A stretch of 64,000 bases of DNA from Paenibacillus aquistagni (lineage in GTDB: Bacteria > Bacillota > Bacilli > Paenibacillales > Paenibacillaceae), in assembly GCF_900177815.1 (NCBI RefSeq), contig NZ_FXAZ01000002.1, positions 124,001 through 188,000 on the forward strand, read 5' to 3'. A program made the position numbers and the translations under genes. Numbering within the stretch: the stretch's first letter is position 1; each line of letters starts with the position of its first letter. This document shows, one piece after another, positions 26,559 to 36,308 of the stretch. Below the pieces are notes generated by a model that saw only the letters and a list, made by a program, of their open reading frames with translations, ran no database searches and was not told the origin of the DNA.

Positions 26559-27563
26559 ATGAAATTTATCGACAACCAAGGAATTACAGATCCAAGAATC
26601 AATCTTGCGATCGAGGAATTCGTATTGAAGCATCTGCCAATGGATGGCGACAGCTATCTGCTGTTCTATATTAACGAACCTTCAATCATTATTGGGCGTA
26701 ACCAAAATACGATTGAAGAAATCAATATCGACTATGTGAAGGAGCAGGACATCAAGGTCGTTCGCCGCTTGTCTGGAGGAGGTGCCGTTTATCACGATAC
26801 CGGCAACTTGAACTTCAGCTTCTTGACGAAGGACGATGGGGAGTCATTCCACAACTTCCGCAAATTCACACAGCCTGTTATTGACATGCTCCAATCTTTA
26901 GGCGTTGATGCCGAGCTGTCTGGTCGCAACGATATTCAAGTCGGAGAGCGCAAAATCTCGGGCAATGCCCAGTTCTCGACACGCGGCCGCATGTTCAGCC
27001 ATGGCACGCTGCTGTTTGACTCACAAATGGAGCATGTGGCTTCCGCCCTTAAGGTGAAGCAGATCAAGATCGAGTCTAAGAGTACGAAGTCCGTTCGCGC
27101 TCGGGTAGCCAATATTGCAGAATTTATGAAGGCGCCTATGACGATCGAAGAGTTCCGGGCGACACTGCTGCGCCACATTTTCGGCATGGAACCAGATCAA
27201 GTGCCGCAATATAAGCTGACTGAAGCGGATTGGGCGAAGATCAAAGAGATATCCGAAGAACGCTACATGAATTGGGATTGGAACTACGGCCACTCGCCTA
27301 AATTCAATGTGCAGAACGCCAAGAAATTCCCAGGCGGCATTATCGATGTGCGTCTTGATGTGAAGGATGGACGCATAGAGCTAGCGAAGATCTATGGCGA
27401 CTTCTTTGGGATTGGCGAGGTATCGGATGTGGAAGCCATGCTCACCGGCATTCGCTTCCAGGAGCAAGCCATCCGAGAGGCGCTCGCTGCTCTTGATATG
27501 AAGCATTACTTTGGCAATGTTGAAAAGGATGACTTTGTTGACTTGCTGCTGCTTCAGCAGTAA
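26559..27563 (+). CDS. lplA: Lipoate-protein ligase
   Basis: A 334-residue enzyme that attaches free lipoate to lipoyl domains through lipoyl-AMP. Motifs are INLAIEEFVLKHLP, SIIIGRNQNTIEEIN, the signature VRRLSGGGAVYHDTGNLNFS, and RKISGNAQFSTRGRMFSHG, followed by a C-terminal accessory domain. Length fits the B. subtilis LplJ class. The ATG at 26559 has GGAGG five bases upstream. It stands alone and ends at a strong terminator. Confidence 0.95.
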   Translation: MKFIDNQGITDPRINLAIEEFVLKHLPMDGDSYLLFYINEPSIIIGRNQNTIEEINIDYVKEQDIKVVRRLSGGGAVYHDTGNLNFSFLTKDDGESFHNFRKFTQPVIDMLQSLGVDAELSGRNDIQVGERKISGNAQFSTRGRMFSHGTLLFDSQMEHVASALKVKQIKIESKSTKSVRARVANIAEFMKAPMTIEEFRATLLRHIFGMEPDQVPQYKLTEADWAKIKEISEERYMNWDWNYGHSPKFNVQNAKKFPGGIIDVRLDVKDGRIELAKIYGDFFGIGEVSDVEAMLTGIRFQEQAIREALAALDMKHYFGNVEKDDFVDLLLLQQ

Positions 27564-27682
27564 TTCCCCTCTCACCATGGCTGCGAACATAGGACGAGCC
27601 TAAGGCTTTATTCGCCAAATATGTCCGCTGCAATTGATTCGCAAGTTGACATACGCTTCTGTATTATGGATATTGAAATATA

Positions 27683-27723
27683 AAATAAGCTGCTCCCAGC
27701 CCACAGCTGGAGGCAGCTTATTT
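27683..27723. terminator. Bidirectional terminator between lplA and the nucleotidase gene
   Basis: AAATAAGCTGC (27683-27693) pairs with GCAGCTTATTT (27713-27723), with CCAGC/GCTGG pairing inside. It lies between convergent genes. The flanking A and T tracts are part of the palindrome. Confidence 0.9.
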
Positions 27724-27887
27724 CTCTTTGCCGCTATTGTGTAGAGATAGCCTGGCTGCGACGATCTGGAAGTTCATCGCAACGCATCAGGGTAATAGCT
27801 TAACCTAAGAATCCGAATCAAGCCTCGGAGACGCTTCCTTACTCGGTTGAACGTTTATTATTCATGATTCCTGTCTCTAACTATAAT

Positions 27888-30800
27888 TTAGTCGATAAAC
27901 TTCAATTCCTTCAGCATTCTCGACATGACAAGGGCGGATTGAGCGCGTGTAACGGAGTTGTTGGGCGTGAGGCGTCCCTTTTGGTCGCCTTCTAGAATGC
28001 CAAGCTCCACAAGCTGACTCATCGCATCCACAGCCCAAGCAGGAACCGTTGATGCATCCTTGAAGGAATCAAGATCGGCCTTCGCTTTAGCCTCAGCAGC
28101 AGCGGCTTGAAGTGCCCTTGCCGTCATAACGGCCATCTCTGCTCTTGTCATACTCGCTTCAGGTCTAAAGCGCGTGCCTGTCGCCCCCTCCAGAATGCCT
28201 AAGCGTTCGGCTGCGGCTATCTCGCCTGCGTATGGATGCTGCGCATCCACATCTGCAAACGCCGCAGCATCAGCCGCCGGAGCAAGTCCCAATGCACGGA
28301 TGAGCAGGGCTGTGTATTCACCTCTTGTTATCGCTTCATTCGGTGCAAATACGCCGGAGCTTTTTCCTTTAACCAGCCATTTGGATGCCAGCAACTCCAC
28401 CTCAGCCTTAGCCCAATGTCCGTTTAGATCTGTAAATGAAGCTCGATGCTGAATGAGTGCAAACACTCCATTGCCTGTGTGCTTAATAAGCATGGCTGGG
28501 TTGCCATTTAAAGTCGTGTGAACAGCGGGTACAAAGTGAAATCTCCCTGTCTCTTCATTTACTTTGACCGCGGTTATTGGGCTGGACGCCACACCCTCTG
28601 GCAGCGGAATGATACGGCTCACGTACTGGCGCTCGAAGTCCTTTATTTCCTGAGTGTTCTTATCCAGCACAATGCTTAAAGCAAAGGCTGCCGCATGGCC
28701 ACCAACCAGCTTCACTCCAGATGACTGAACCTCAGCACGGAGTTTGTCCATAACCTGTGCGCTGGCTTTATCCATCGATAGAAGGAGCTTAGCCTGCTCT
28801 AAGCGGCCATCCTGCTTCAGCTTGGCTAATGGCAAGGCTTCAATCGGCAGTTGATAGCTGGCTAGCTTCGTTTCAATTACCAATGTCGCCCCTTTAATCT
28901 TCTCAGCCGCTGAAGCCACAATCGCCGCAGGCAGCATCACTTCAACACGGCCATCGAGCTTCTCTGCCCGAATCACAATCTCCTGCTGTTTGGCATGGAG
29001 GGAGGCTGCCGCTTTTTTCAACACCTCATCCAAAACGGTAATCTGGTGAACAACCCTTCCCGCTTCATTCTTCACCGATGCAAGCTGCCATTGCTTGCTC
29101 GTAAGCACGTTCGCTGGCGAAGACTCAGAATCCGTTGGCGCTGTTCCTGTTCCGCCACCCGAACCGCTGCCAGAGCCATTGCCATTGTCATCTCCACCGC
29201 CAGGTTGTGGCTTCGCCTGCTCCTTGATTCGACCATCTACCGTCGGAGACACGATACCGCCAAGGCGAGCAATATGCTCGATAAAAATCTCATAGTCAGG
29301 GTATCCCAAATCCTCGTTATAACGGCCTTGTTCAATCGCTTCTGCGAAGGAACGATAGCCATCACCGCCCTTGGCAACAAAGCTGTTCGTTGCTACTCGA
29401 TACGTAGCGGCAAGATCCAGCGGAACATACCCGCTGCCCTTCTTGATGCGAACATCATGCACTCGCTCGCCAATAGGCTGCTTCGGATCCCATTTGAAGG
29501 TCATGCCTGCGACCTGAGGGAACTTGCCAGGGAGATCGTCAAGCTTAGCACCGCTAATTCCGTTCTCCAGGCCTTCCTTAAGCTGCTTGCCTGTCATATC
29601 CAGCACGAACAGCGTGTTGCCGAATGGCATCACCGTGCGAAGCTCACCCATCGTAATCTCACCCTGATCGATGGATGCTCGAATGCCGCCGCCATTCATT
29701 AACGCAATGTCAGCCTGCTTCAGTTCCTTCGCCTTGGCAAGCATGCCGTCCGCGATGAGATTGCCAAGGTTCGTCTCCTTCGAGCGGACATTTTTCCGTT
29801 CGCCATCTAATTGGACAGAACTGCTTCCGACCACTTCATTCATCATCTCTTGCAGCTCAGCCTTATAAGGGTCAAGCACAGCTTTGGCTTCAGGATTCTC
29901 TTCCACCTTGCTGTCGACAGGAATCAGCTTGCCGTTTATTTCTTCAATCATCACCACGCCTTGTGAATTGAACGCAAGATCAACGCGGCCCAGGTATTTC
30001 CCCCATTCGTTTGCTTGAACGATCACAGTCGGCGTCTGATATTGAGGGTCCACCACGATCTCTGGTGCATTCAAAGTGGTGTGCGTGTGTCCACCAACAA
30101 GAAGATCGATCCCTTCAACGGCCTCGGCAAGCTGCTTATCTCGCGCATAACCGATGTGCGTAACACCGATGATAATGTCGAGCCCTTCCTTCTCCATGGC
30201 GTTAACGGTTTGCCGAGCCGCTTCAATAGCATCATGGAATGCAACGTCCTTGCCTGGGCTGGAGGTTTCAGCCGTATCCTCTGTCGTTAAGCCAAATACG
30301 CCCACCTTCCTGCCGTCCAACTCGACCGTGATATATGGATATACGCCCGCTTGTTCCACTGTCTTTGGAGCATTCGATTGGAAGGCTGTCGGTTCTTTTA
30401 TAAGCTTGGAAAGGTAACGATCCTTGCTGAGATCTATGTTGGAGCTAACCATCGGGAACTTGGCCTTGCTGATGAAGGCTGCTAATACTTGAGTTCCTTG
30501 ATCGAACTCATGATTGCCGAAGGTCATGGCATCATAGCCCATCATGTTCATGAAGGCGAGATCCGCCAGTCCCATCCATTTGGTAAAATACAGGTCTCCA
30601 GAGAACACATCCCCTGCATCCAGCAGCAGCTGATTGCCGCCTTCGCTCCTCACTTGATTCACCAGCGTTGCGCGACGAGCAACATCGCCAAGATGAGCAT
30701 GTGTGTCATTGGTATGCATGACAGTAAGCTTCCACGGTTCTTCTCCGCTGCCACTCACAACCGTGACCCTGACCTGAGCAGCACCGTAGCCATCCTCACT

Positions 30801-32945
30801 CCCTGCCGTGATGATCGCTTCCCCTGCGGCATGAGGGAATACCCTGCCCTGCTGATCGACGCTAGCTGCTGCAGGGTTCGAAGAAGTCCACTTCACGCCA
30901 ACTCCCGTACCAGTTGCAGGTTCTACATCAGCATGGAGCTGGACAGGATCGGACCCCGTTCTGAGCTCAAGCGTAGAACGATCCAGCGTAACCTTGGACA
31001 CCTTAAGCTCCAGTACAGCCACCGTTCCGCTTACCTCATTGGCAACTAGAAGAAGCGGTCTTCCTGTCGGGCTGTCCTCTGCTCCTATAAATTCAAGCCC
31101 TTCAGGAGCAGAGTCAGAAGCAATGCCTGCATCGAAGTCTCTTGTATTGATGTAATTCAGGAAGACAGGTTCCATAGGATTGGTTACATCATAGGTCATG
31201 ACGCCGCCGATCCGCTCCAAGCCTATAAAGGCAAGCGTCTTATCCCCTACCTGGCCAACCGTCACGTATTCAGGCTCTGGACCCTTTTTCGCGCTGCGGC
31301 TGTCGAGTTCTTTTTTGTCATTGCTCGTATTGAATACTTCTGGCAAGCGTTCTGCTGTTATTTTTTCGAAGTCGCTGCCGCTGTCATACACGAGGGACAT
31401 ATCTTGCGCCTTCAAGATCGAGAAGGAACGAGCTCCGTATAGATAGAGGCCGTCTGCTCCCATATCACTTGCAACCTCTACCTTGTCATAGACCGTACCC
31501 TTGTCAGCCAGAAAAATTGCTGCCTCGGAGTCCTGTGCAAGCATGGCCTTCATATCCTTGATCTTGCTTTCATTCGTACGATCAGACCAGCCTGTTGCAT
31601 CTCCTTCATTTGCACTGAGAAGATACGTCTGGCCGTTCACTTCGTACGCTGCGATGCCATCAGGCATGTACATGCCATAAAAAGGGACGTTCTCGAATTG
31701 AATCTTGCCATCCTTGATTAGATCCAATTCATTGCCTGCTTCGTTAAAGCTCTTATAACCTAAGCCATGAACTCCCGTAACCGTCTTCGTAGCGATATCA
31801 ATGACGGCGATCGCATTGTTTTCCTGCAGGGCCACATATGCCGTCTTCTCATCCTTCGATAAGGAGATAAACTCCGGTTCTAGATCATGCACCGCATCGC
31901 TCTTGCTTCCTTTCCCCATAATCTGCCCATCAGCATTAGGCAGGCCGCGCACATGAACGTTGTCATCGATCCGTTCAGGCTGATCGAACCTTATCTTCGC
32001 AACTTCGTTCGTAAGCGTATCAACAATGGTTACACTGCCCTCAGGATCAACATCCGCACGAGGCTCTCCTTCATCAGCGCTAAGGATGTATCGGCCATCA
32101 GAAGTAAAGGTAACCATGTCCGGCTGAACGCCTGACTCATAGGTATGGATCAGATTCCCCTCGTAATCCAACACAACAATCTTCCCTGGCTTCGCAGGAT
32201 CAGCTTCCTGCACAGCTGCCGCAATTCGATCTGCAGCCGTGTTCACATCCACGCTTGTCAGATCACCGTAAGTAAAGCTGCTGTCGTTAACCAGCTCCTC
32301 GATCCGAATCTGCTTCTCTCTTTGAAGCTCGCCGCTTGCCTGCAGCGTCACGACATCAAGGCTCGCTGGAGTGGATGAACCATTGACCAGATAGAACTTC
32401 CCGTTGTCCTTATTGTATTTGACAATCTCTGCGACACCGCCGTCTTTGCTTGACGCGCCGACCGCATAATGAGCAATCTCCTCAACCTTAATCTTATCTT
32501 CTAACGGTTGTGTCGATTGTCGGTTTACCTTGAGTTGTACATGAGCCTTTGCTGTATGTGCCGGCTCTGCCGCATCTTGTACGATAAGCTCAACATCATA
32601 AGCTTTTTCTGAGGCTTGCTCTGGCATTCCGGTTATCTCGCCGGTGGAAGAATGGATGCTAAGCCCTGCTGGCAACCCTGCGGCGGCATAAGCATAAGGT
32701 GCTTGTCCACCATATACAGCCATCGTGACAGAATACGGCGCACCTGCCGTAGCATTCGGGAGAGCTAGTGTCGAGATCCCAAGCTCCGCTGCAGCCGTGT
32801 CGGCCTGCACGCTTTGTTCTGCTGCATTGTCAAAGGATACTGATTTCTCCTCCGCCGCATAGATCGCCCCGCCCGAAAAAAGCACGGCTGCAGCCATTTC
32901 CACTGCCAACAATAATGCAAGAACTTGCTTACCTCTTTGGTTCAA
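27888..32945 (-). CDS. SLH-anchored multidomain 5'-nucleotidase with choice-of-anchor I domain
   Basis: A 1685-residue exported protein. In order: a signal peptide (about 1-30); a putative Ig-fold domain (about 55-145; GLPAGLSIHSSTGEITGMP); a beta-propeller-like choice-of-anchor I region (about 155-645; HDLEPEFISLSKDEKTAYVA); a BIG2 Ig-like domain (about 650-735; VKWTSSNPAAASVD); a metallophosphatase (about 740-985; MHTNDTHAHLGD, GNHEFD, VGGHTHT) with a 5'-nucleotidase C-terminal domain (about 1020-1230; MNGGGIRASI, ATNSFVAKGGDGY); a Gly/Ser linker; an unassigned stretch; and three SLH repeats (about 1505-1685). It should hydrolyse nucleotides or related phosphoesters at the cell surface, held to the wall by the SLH repeats. 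Confidence 0.92.
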   Translation of the reverse strand: MNQRGKQVLALLLAVEMAAAVLFSGGAIYAAEEKSVSFDNAAEQSVQADTAAAELGISTLALPNATAGAPYSVTMAVYGGQAPYAYAAAGLPAGLSIHSSTGEITGMPEQASEKAYDVELIVQDAAEPAHTAKAHVQLKVNRQSTQPLEDKIKVEEIAHYAVGASSKDGGVAEIVKYNKDNGKFYLVNGSSTPASLDVVTLQASGELQREKQIRIEELVNDSSFTYGDLTSVDVNTAADRIAAAVQEADPAKPGKIVVLDYEGNLIHTYESGVQPDMVTFTSDGRYILSADEGEPRADVDPEGSVTIVDTLTNEVAKIRFDQPERIDDNVHVRGLPNADGQIMGKGSKSDAVHDLEPEFISLSKDEKTAYVALQENNAIAVIDIATKTVTGVHGLGYKSFNEAGNELDLIKDGKIQFENVPFYGMYMPDGIAAYEVNGQTYLLSANEGDATGWSDRTNESKIKDMKAMLAQDSEAAIFLADKGTVYDKVEVASDMGADGLYLYGARSFSILKAQDMSLVYDSGSDFEKITAERLPEVFNTSNDKKELDSRSAKKGPEPEYVTVGQVGDKTLAFIGLERIGGVMTYDVTNPMEPVFLNYINTRDFDAGIASDSAPEGLEFIGAEDSPTGRPLLLVANEVSGTVAVLELKVSKVTLDRSTLELRTGSDPVQLHADVEPATGTGVGVKWTSSNPAAASVDQQGRVFPHAAGEAIITAGSEDGYGAAQVRVTVVSGSGEEPWKLTVMHTNDTHAHLGDVARRATLVNQVRSEGGNQLLLDAGDVFSGDLYFTKWMGLADLAFMNMMGYDAMTFGNHEFDQGTQVLAAFISKAKFPMVSSNIDLSKDRYLSKLIKEPTAFQSNAPKTVEQAGVYPYITVELDGRKVGVFGLTTEDTAETSSPGKDVAFHDAIEAARQTVNAMEKEGLDIIIGVTHIGYARDKQLAEAVEGIDLLVGGHTHTTLNAPEIVVDPQYQTPTVIVQANEWGKYLGRVDLAFNSQGVVMIEEINGKLIPVDSKVEENPEAKAVLDPYKAELQEMMNEVVGSSSVQLDGERKNVRSKETNLGNLIADGMLAKAKELKQADIALMNGGGIRASIDQGEITMGELRTVMPFGNTLFVLDMTGKQLKEGLENGISGAKLDDLPGKFPQVAGMTFKWDPKQPIGERVHDVRIKKGSGYVPLDLAATYRVATNSFVAKGGDGYRSFAEAIEQGRYNEDLGYPDYEIFIEHIARLGGIVSPTVDGRIKEQAKPQPGGGDDNGNGSGSGSGGGTGTAPTDSESSPANVLTSKQWQLASVKNEAGRVVHQITVLDEVLKKAAASLHAKQQEIVIRAEKLDGRVEVMLPAAIVASAAEKIKGATLVIETKLASYQLPIEALPLAKLKQDGRLEQAKLLLSMDKASAQVMDKLRAEVQSSGVKLVGGHAAAFALSIVLDKNTQEIKDFERQYVSRIIPLPEGVASSPITAVKVNEETGRFHFVPAVHTTLNGNPAMLIKHTGNGVFALIQHRASFTDLNGHWAKAEVELLASKWLVKGKSSGVFAPNEAITRGEYTALLIRALGLAPAADAAAFADVDAQHPYAGEIAAAERLGILEGATGTRFRPEASMTRAEMAVMTARALQAAAAEAKAKADLDSFKDASTVPAWAVDAMSQLVELGILEGDQKGRLTPNNSVTRAQSALVMSRMLKELKFID

Positions 32946-33121
32946 GTCGATTCCTCCTACTCATCCTTTGTTATGAATGATTGTAGGATGGAAATGTTTT
33001 CATTGTCTTAACTAAATTCAATCCTTTTGTAAAATCCATCAAGATTATGTAAATCTACGCCACCATCCCGTTCGGCTGTGTACATTCCATTTTAGAATAT
33101 TTTTCTTGCTCTGCATTTCCG

Positions 33122-33829
33122 GCACCCCTTATACAGGACGGAATCAAGCTCGGCATCTGGCTATTTGGCGGATATGCCTTTCAGACCATTGGACTATTGT
33201 ATACCACAACTACAAACACCGGATTTATCACAGGACTAAGCGTTGTGCTCGTTCCGTTCTTTATGGTGCTGCTGGCGAAGGAGCGCCTTCAGGGACAAAC
33301 ATGGATCGCCGCTCTGCTGGCCCTGCTCGGCCTGTACCTGCTGACCTTCAACGGTCAAGGCTTCCATTGGAACCTCGGTGACGTCTTGGTCCTTCTATGT
33401 GCTGTCTGCTTTGCTTTGCATATCGCCTTAACCGGCCGTTACGCGAAGCTGCATGATACGATAGCTCTTGTTACCATGCAATTTGCTGTGGTTGGTGTGC
33501 TTGCCTTGTTCAGCTCTTTGTTGCTGGAGCCAATCATGCTGCCTGCAGAGCTGTTCGCCGCCGTGCTCGCGCCTAAGGTCTGGTTCGCCTTGCTTGTATC
33601 CATTGGACTGTCCACTGGCTTCGGCTTCTGGGCACAGACTTGGAGCCAGCAGTATACTTCACCTACCCGTGTAGCCATTATATTTGCCATGGAGCCTGTA
33701 TTCGCTGCGATTACAGGTGTCGCTTTTGCCAACGAGAAGCTTGGCCAGCTTGCGCTGTGGAGCTCTATGTGCATCTTTCTCAGCATGATTATCGCAGAGT
33801 GGAAATGGCGGCCTCGTGAAGTTCATTAA
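33122..33829 (+). pseudogene. EamA/DMT-family transporter lacking its N-terminus
   Basis: The frame reads as an EamA transporter from GIKLGIWLFGGYAFQTIGLL onward through YTTTTNTGFITGL and the second EamA domain to the stop at 33829. The first two or so membrane helices are absent: upstream of 33122 the frame no longer resembles the family. The first usable start, TTG at 33197, has no binding site and would cut the protein to 210 residues. I read it as a 5'-truncated pseudogene; a short expressed form cannot be excluded. Confidence 0.7.
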
Positions 33830-33897
33830 ATGAGGTATAATAGAGAAGCTGGATAGGCTTCGATATGAAATAGAGATCAACTGAGGAGAGAACAATC

Positions 33898-34704
33898 ATG
33901 TACAAATTAATTGCCATTGATATTGATGATACACTCATTACTGATGAGAAGCAGGTAACGGAAGGAACGAAGCGAGCGTTGGAGCTTGCCATGGCTCAAG
34001 GCGTCCATGTCACACTCGCTACAGGGCGCATGTATGCCTCCGCTCGCAAGATTGCATTGCAGACTGGGCTCAATGTGCCGCTGATAACCTATCAAGGGTC
34101 TTTGATTAAAAATGTAATGGATGGCCATGTGCTGCTGGAGCGCTCGGTTCCTCGCGATGCCGCCTTGAAGCTGCTTCAGTTCTGCAAGGATAATCAGATT
34201 CATCTGCAGCTGTATGTTGAGGATGAGCTGTACGCTGCTGAGGAAAATGAGAAGCTGATCGGCTACTGCCAGCTTAATAATATAGATTATAAGATCGAAC
34301 CCGACTTCGACAAGCTGCTTGAGAAGCCTTCTACGAAGATGCTCATGATCGATGAGCCGGCTAGACTTGATGCGATCGCCCCACAGTTGAAAGAACTCTT
34401 GGGCACGGATGTTCATATTACGAAGTCAAAGCCTCACTTCCTAGAGGTGACGCATCATGAAGGCACAAAGGGCTTTGCTCTGCGCTACCTAGCTGACCAC
34501 TTTGGCTGTACGATGGAAGAGACTATTGGGATCGGAGATTCGTGGAATGACCATGATCTTGTAGAATCCGCAGGTCTTGGCGTTGCAATGGGCAATGCTG
34601 TCGACTCTTTAAAGACTATTGCCGACTATATCACGGTATCCAATAACGAGGAAGGCGTACGTCACGTCATTGAGAAGTTCGTCCTTCAGCCACATCATGT
34701 ATAA
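33898..34704 (+). CDS. Cof-type HAD phosphatase
   Basis: A 268-residue HAD-IIB phosphatase. Motif I is IAIDIDDTLITDE (nucleophile Asp8), motif II includes TLATGRMYAS, and motif IV is IGIGDSWNDHDLVESAG. The acceptor motif reads DIDDT rather than the common DLDGT. A cap domain (about 85-185) fits the Cof class, which acts on sugar phosphates and related substrates; the exact substrate is unknown. TGAGGAGAG precedes the ATG. Confidence 0.93.
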   Translation: MYKLIAIDIDDTLITDEKQVTEGTKRALELAMAQGVHVTLATGRMYASARKIALQTGLNVPLITYQGSLIKNVMDGHVLLERSVPRDAALKLLQFCKDNQIHLQLYVEDELYAAEENEKLIGYCQLNNIDYKIEPDFDKLLEKPSTKMLMIDEPARLDAIAPQLKELLGTDVHITKSKPHFLEVTHHEGTKGFALRYLADHFGCTMEETIGIGDSWNDHDLVESAGLGVAMGNAVDSLKTIADYITVSNNEEGVRHVIEKFVLQPHHV

Positions 34705-34790
34705 AGGCTGCTTATGCCGCTAACGATGTGTCTCGTGCAAGATTCATCATCTTAGCCCACTGCAGCATGCTCCACCCTTTATCTATGAAA

Positions 34791-34888
34791 AAGCAGCCAT
34801 GGCGGTTGTGAACTGCACCCCAATTGTTAGACACCATCTAGCGATTGGAGGTGCAGTTCAGTTGGTCGTACAACTGTCATGGCTGCTT
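34791..34888. terminator. Terminator hairpin split by a mini-insertion element
   Basis: AAGCAGCCATGGCGGTTGT (34791-34809) pairs with ACAACTGTCATGGCTGCTT (34870-34888), 19 bp with two G-U pairs. On the minus strand it is followed by TTTTT. The loop has been enlarged by a 52-bp insertion (34809-34860). Without it, the loop would be about six bases. It lies between the HAD gene and the phosphonate genes. Confidence 0.75.
34809..34860. mobile_element. 52-bp IS3-like mini-element (MITE) with 4-bp target duplication
   Basis: The element begins TGAACTGCACC and ends GGTGCAGTTCA, giving 11-bp perfect terminal inverted repeats with TG...CA tips. It is flanked by GTTG on both sides (34805-34808 and 34861-34864). 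Tips and duplication length fit the IS3 family. It carries no coding capacity. The IS3 assignment is inference. Confidence 0.6.
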
Positions 34889-34978
34889 ATGTACGAGGAC
34901 TGCTAGATAGTTCTCAGTTGAAGGATTCAATCAATGCAGAGCTTCGCTTTTAACATAAATCACTCTATCCCTCACCAT

Positions 34979-35090
34979 TCATTGAAGCATTGCACCATTA
35001 AATAGATAGATCACCTTTGCGACTTCGGCTCTTGTAGCTGCGCCTTTTCCATCGAACCGCTTCCCTAGCTTCTTCCTAAAAGACGCATTA
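34979..35090 (-). pseudogene. Remnant of an SLH repeat
   Basis: On the minus strand a short frame ending at TGA 34979-34981 reads NASFRKKLGKRFDGKGAATR then AEVAKVIYLFNG. The GAATRAEVAKVIY block is the conserved second half of an SLH repeat. No start codon or upstream domain remains. It appears to be the 3' scrap of a lost surface-protein gene. Confidence 0.6.
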
Positions 35091-35168
35091 AAACGAAATA
35101 AAAATTAAAAAACTGTATTGCATTGTGCAAGCCTATCTTTATGTACATACACAAGCCCAAGCTTCTAT

Positions 35169-36308
35169 TCAATAGACGCTTAGCAGAAGCTCGTAGAGCT
35201 CCTCCTTCTCGATCTGCTTAGGGTTATTATCCATCCTACCTTTGGTATACGCTTTATCGACGATCTGAGCTAATCCATCCAGCGGGACGTCATAATCACG
35301 GAGACGCCTTGCAAAGCCTGCCTTCTTATATATTTGATCGATTACTGCTGCCACTTCCTCGATGGATGCCACTCCAAATGCTGTTAGCAGCTGTTCTTTC
35401 TCAATCAGCATCTCCTCATTCCATTGCATCATCTTGCCAAGCGTCATGCTTGCCGCAAGCCCATGCTCGATTCCATACAACAATGTAATCGGGTAAGAGA
35501 TGGAATGACAAGCCGTCGTTCTCGTATTACTGAACGCTAATCCGGCCATAAAGCTACCCAGCGCGACCTCCTTTCGAACCTCAAGATTGTGAGGTTCAAC
35601 CGGAAGCTTAGCCAGATTCGATACAAGACCTCGAATCGCTCGCAGCGCATACTGTCTCGATATCTCATTCGTGTTTTTAGACCAATAGGCTTCTGTTGCA
35701 TGGCAGATGGCATCAAGCCCTGATATGACACTTGTGCGAATAGGCAGACTGAGCGTTAGCAAGGGATCGATAATCGCAGCCCAAGCGAACAGGCTGCTGC
35801 CGTCAACTGAATACTTTAGTTCACAGCTCTTGTCCCAGATCGTTGCCCATGGTGTAACCTCTGAACCTGTTCCTGCTGTTGTAGGCAAGGCAATCCAGCG
35901 GCAAATCTGTTTATTGGTCAGATATGCGCGTGAATGGATAGCCTCTCGAAGCTCCTCCACATGCTTAAAATGCAAACCTCTGAAGCCAGCAATCGACTTC
36001 CCTAGATCAAGCACGCTGCCACCTCCAACTGCAATAACCACGTCAAAAGCGATGGCTGCCGTTGCCTGCAGCAATGCAAACAGGTCCGTTACATCGGGAT
36101 TCGCGATGTCGACCTCATAAGTAAAGGTCTGTTTTTGATCGAGTTGCAGCATCAGCCTACCGTACTCTGCCGTTTGGTTGAAATCCCCTCCTCGTGTAAT
36201 GAGCAGGATATTGTCGATCGTCTGTTGGTCAGCATGAATAATCGCTGACAAATGTTCCATTGCCCCAATGCCAAAATACGTCTCTACTGGATTATAGAAT
36301 CTATCCAT
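35169..36308 (-). CDS. Iron-containing alcohol dehydrogenase, likely phosphonoacetaldehyde reductase
   Basis: A 379-residue group III (iron-dependent) dehydrogenase. It has the NAD site GGGSVLDLGKS, the TTAGTGSEVTPWATIWD region, and the metal-binding DAICHATEAYW and HGLAASMTLGKM histidines. The ATG at 36308 overlaps the phnX stop region, so the two are coupled. Dehydrogenases of this type beside phosphonate genes reduce phosphonoacetaldehyde to 2-hydroxyethylphosphonate (PhpC-like). That function is inferred from neighbourhood and family; another aldehyde substrate is possible. Confidence 0.8.
   Translation of the reverse strand: MDRFYNPVETYFGIGAMEHLSAIIHADQQTIDNILLITRGGDFNQTAEYGRLMLQLDQKQTFTYEVDIANPDVTDLFALLQATAAIAFDVVIAVGGGSVLDLGKSIAGFRGLHFKHVEELREAIHSRAYLTNKQICRWIALPTTAGTGSEVTPWATIWDKSCELKYSVDGSSLFAWAAIIDPLLTLSLPIRTSVISGLDAICHATEAYWSKNTNEISRQYALRAIRGLVSNLAKLPVEPHNLEVRKEVALGSFMAGLAFSNTRTTACHSISYPITLLYGIEHGLAASMTLGKMMQWNEEMLIEKEQLLTAFGVASIEEVAAVIDQIYKKAGFARRLRDYDVPLDGLAQIVDKAYTKGRMDNNPKQIEKEELYELLLSVY

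Noticed and set aside
28995-29702. A 235-codon plus-strand open frame inside the nucleotidase gene
   Set aside because: Lies wholly opposite conserved nucleotidase motifs and has no domain features or ribosome binding site.
32986-33035. Possible Pho box before the nucleotidase gene (TTTACA, ATTGAA, TTAAGA at 11-bp steps on the minus strand)
   Set aside because: Only one unit fits the consensus well, and AT-rich sequence gives such matches by chance.
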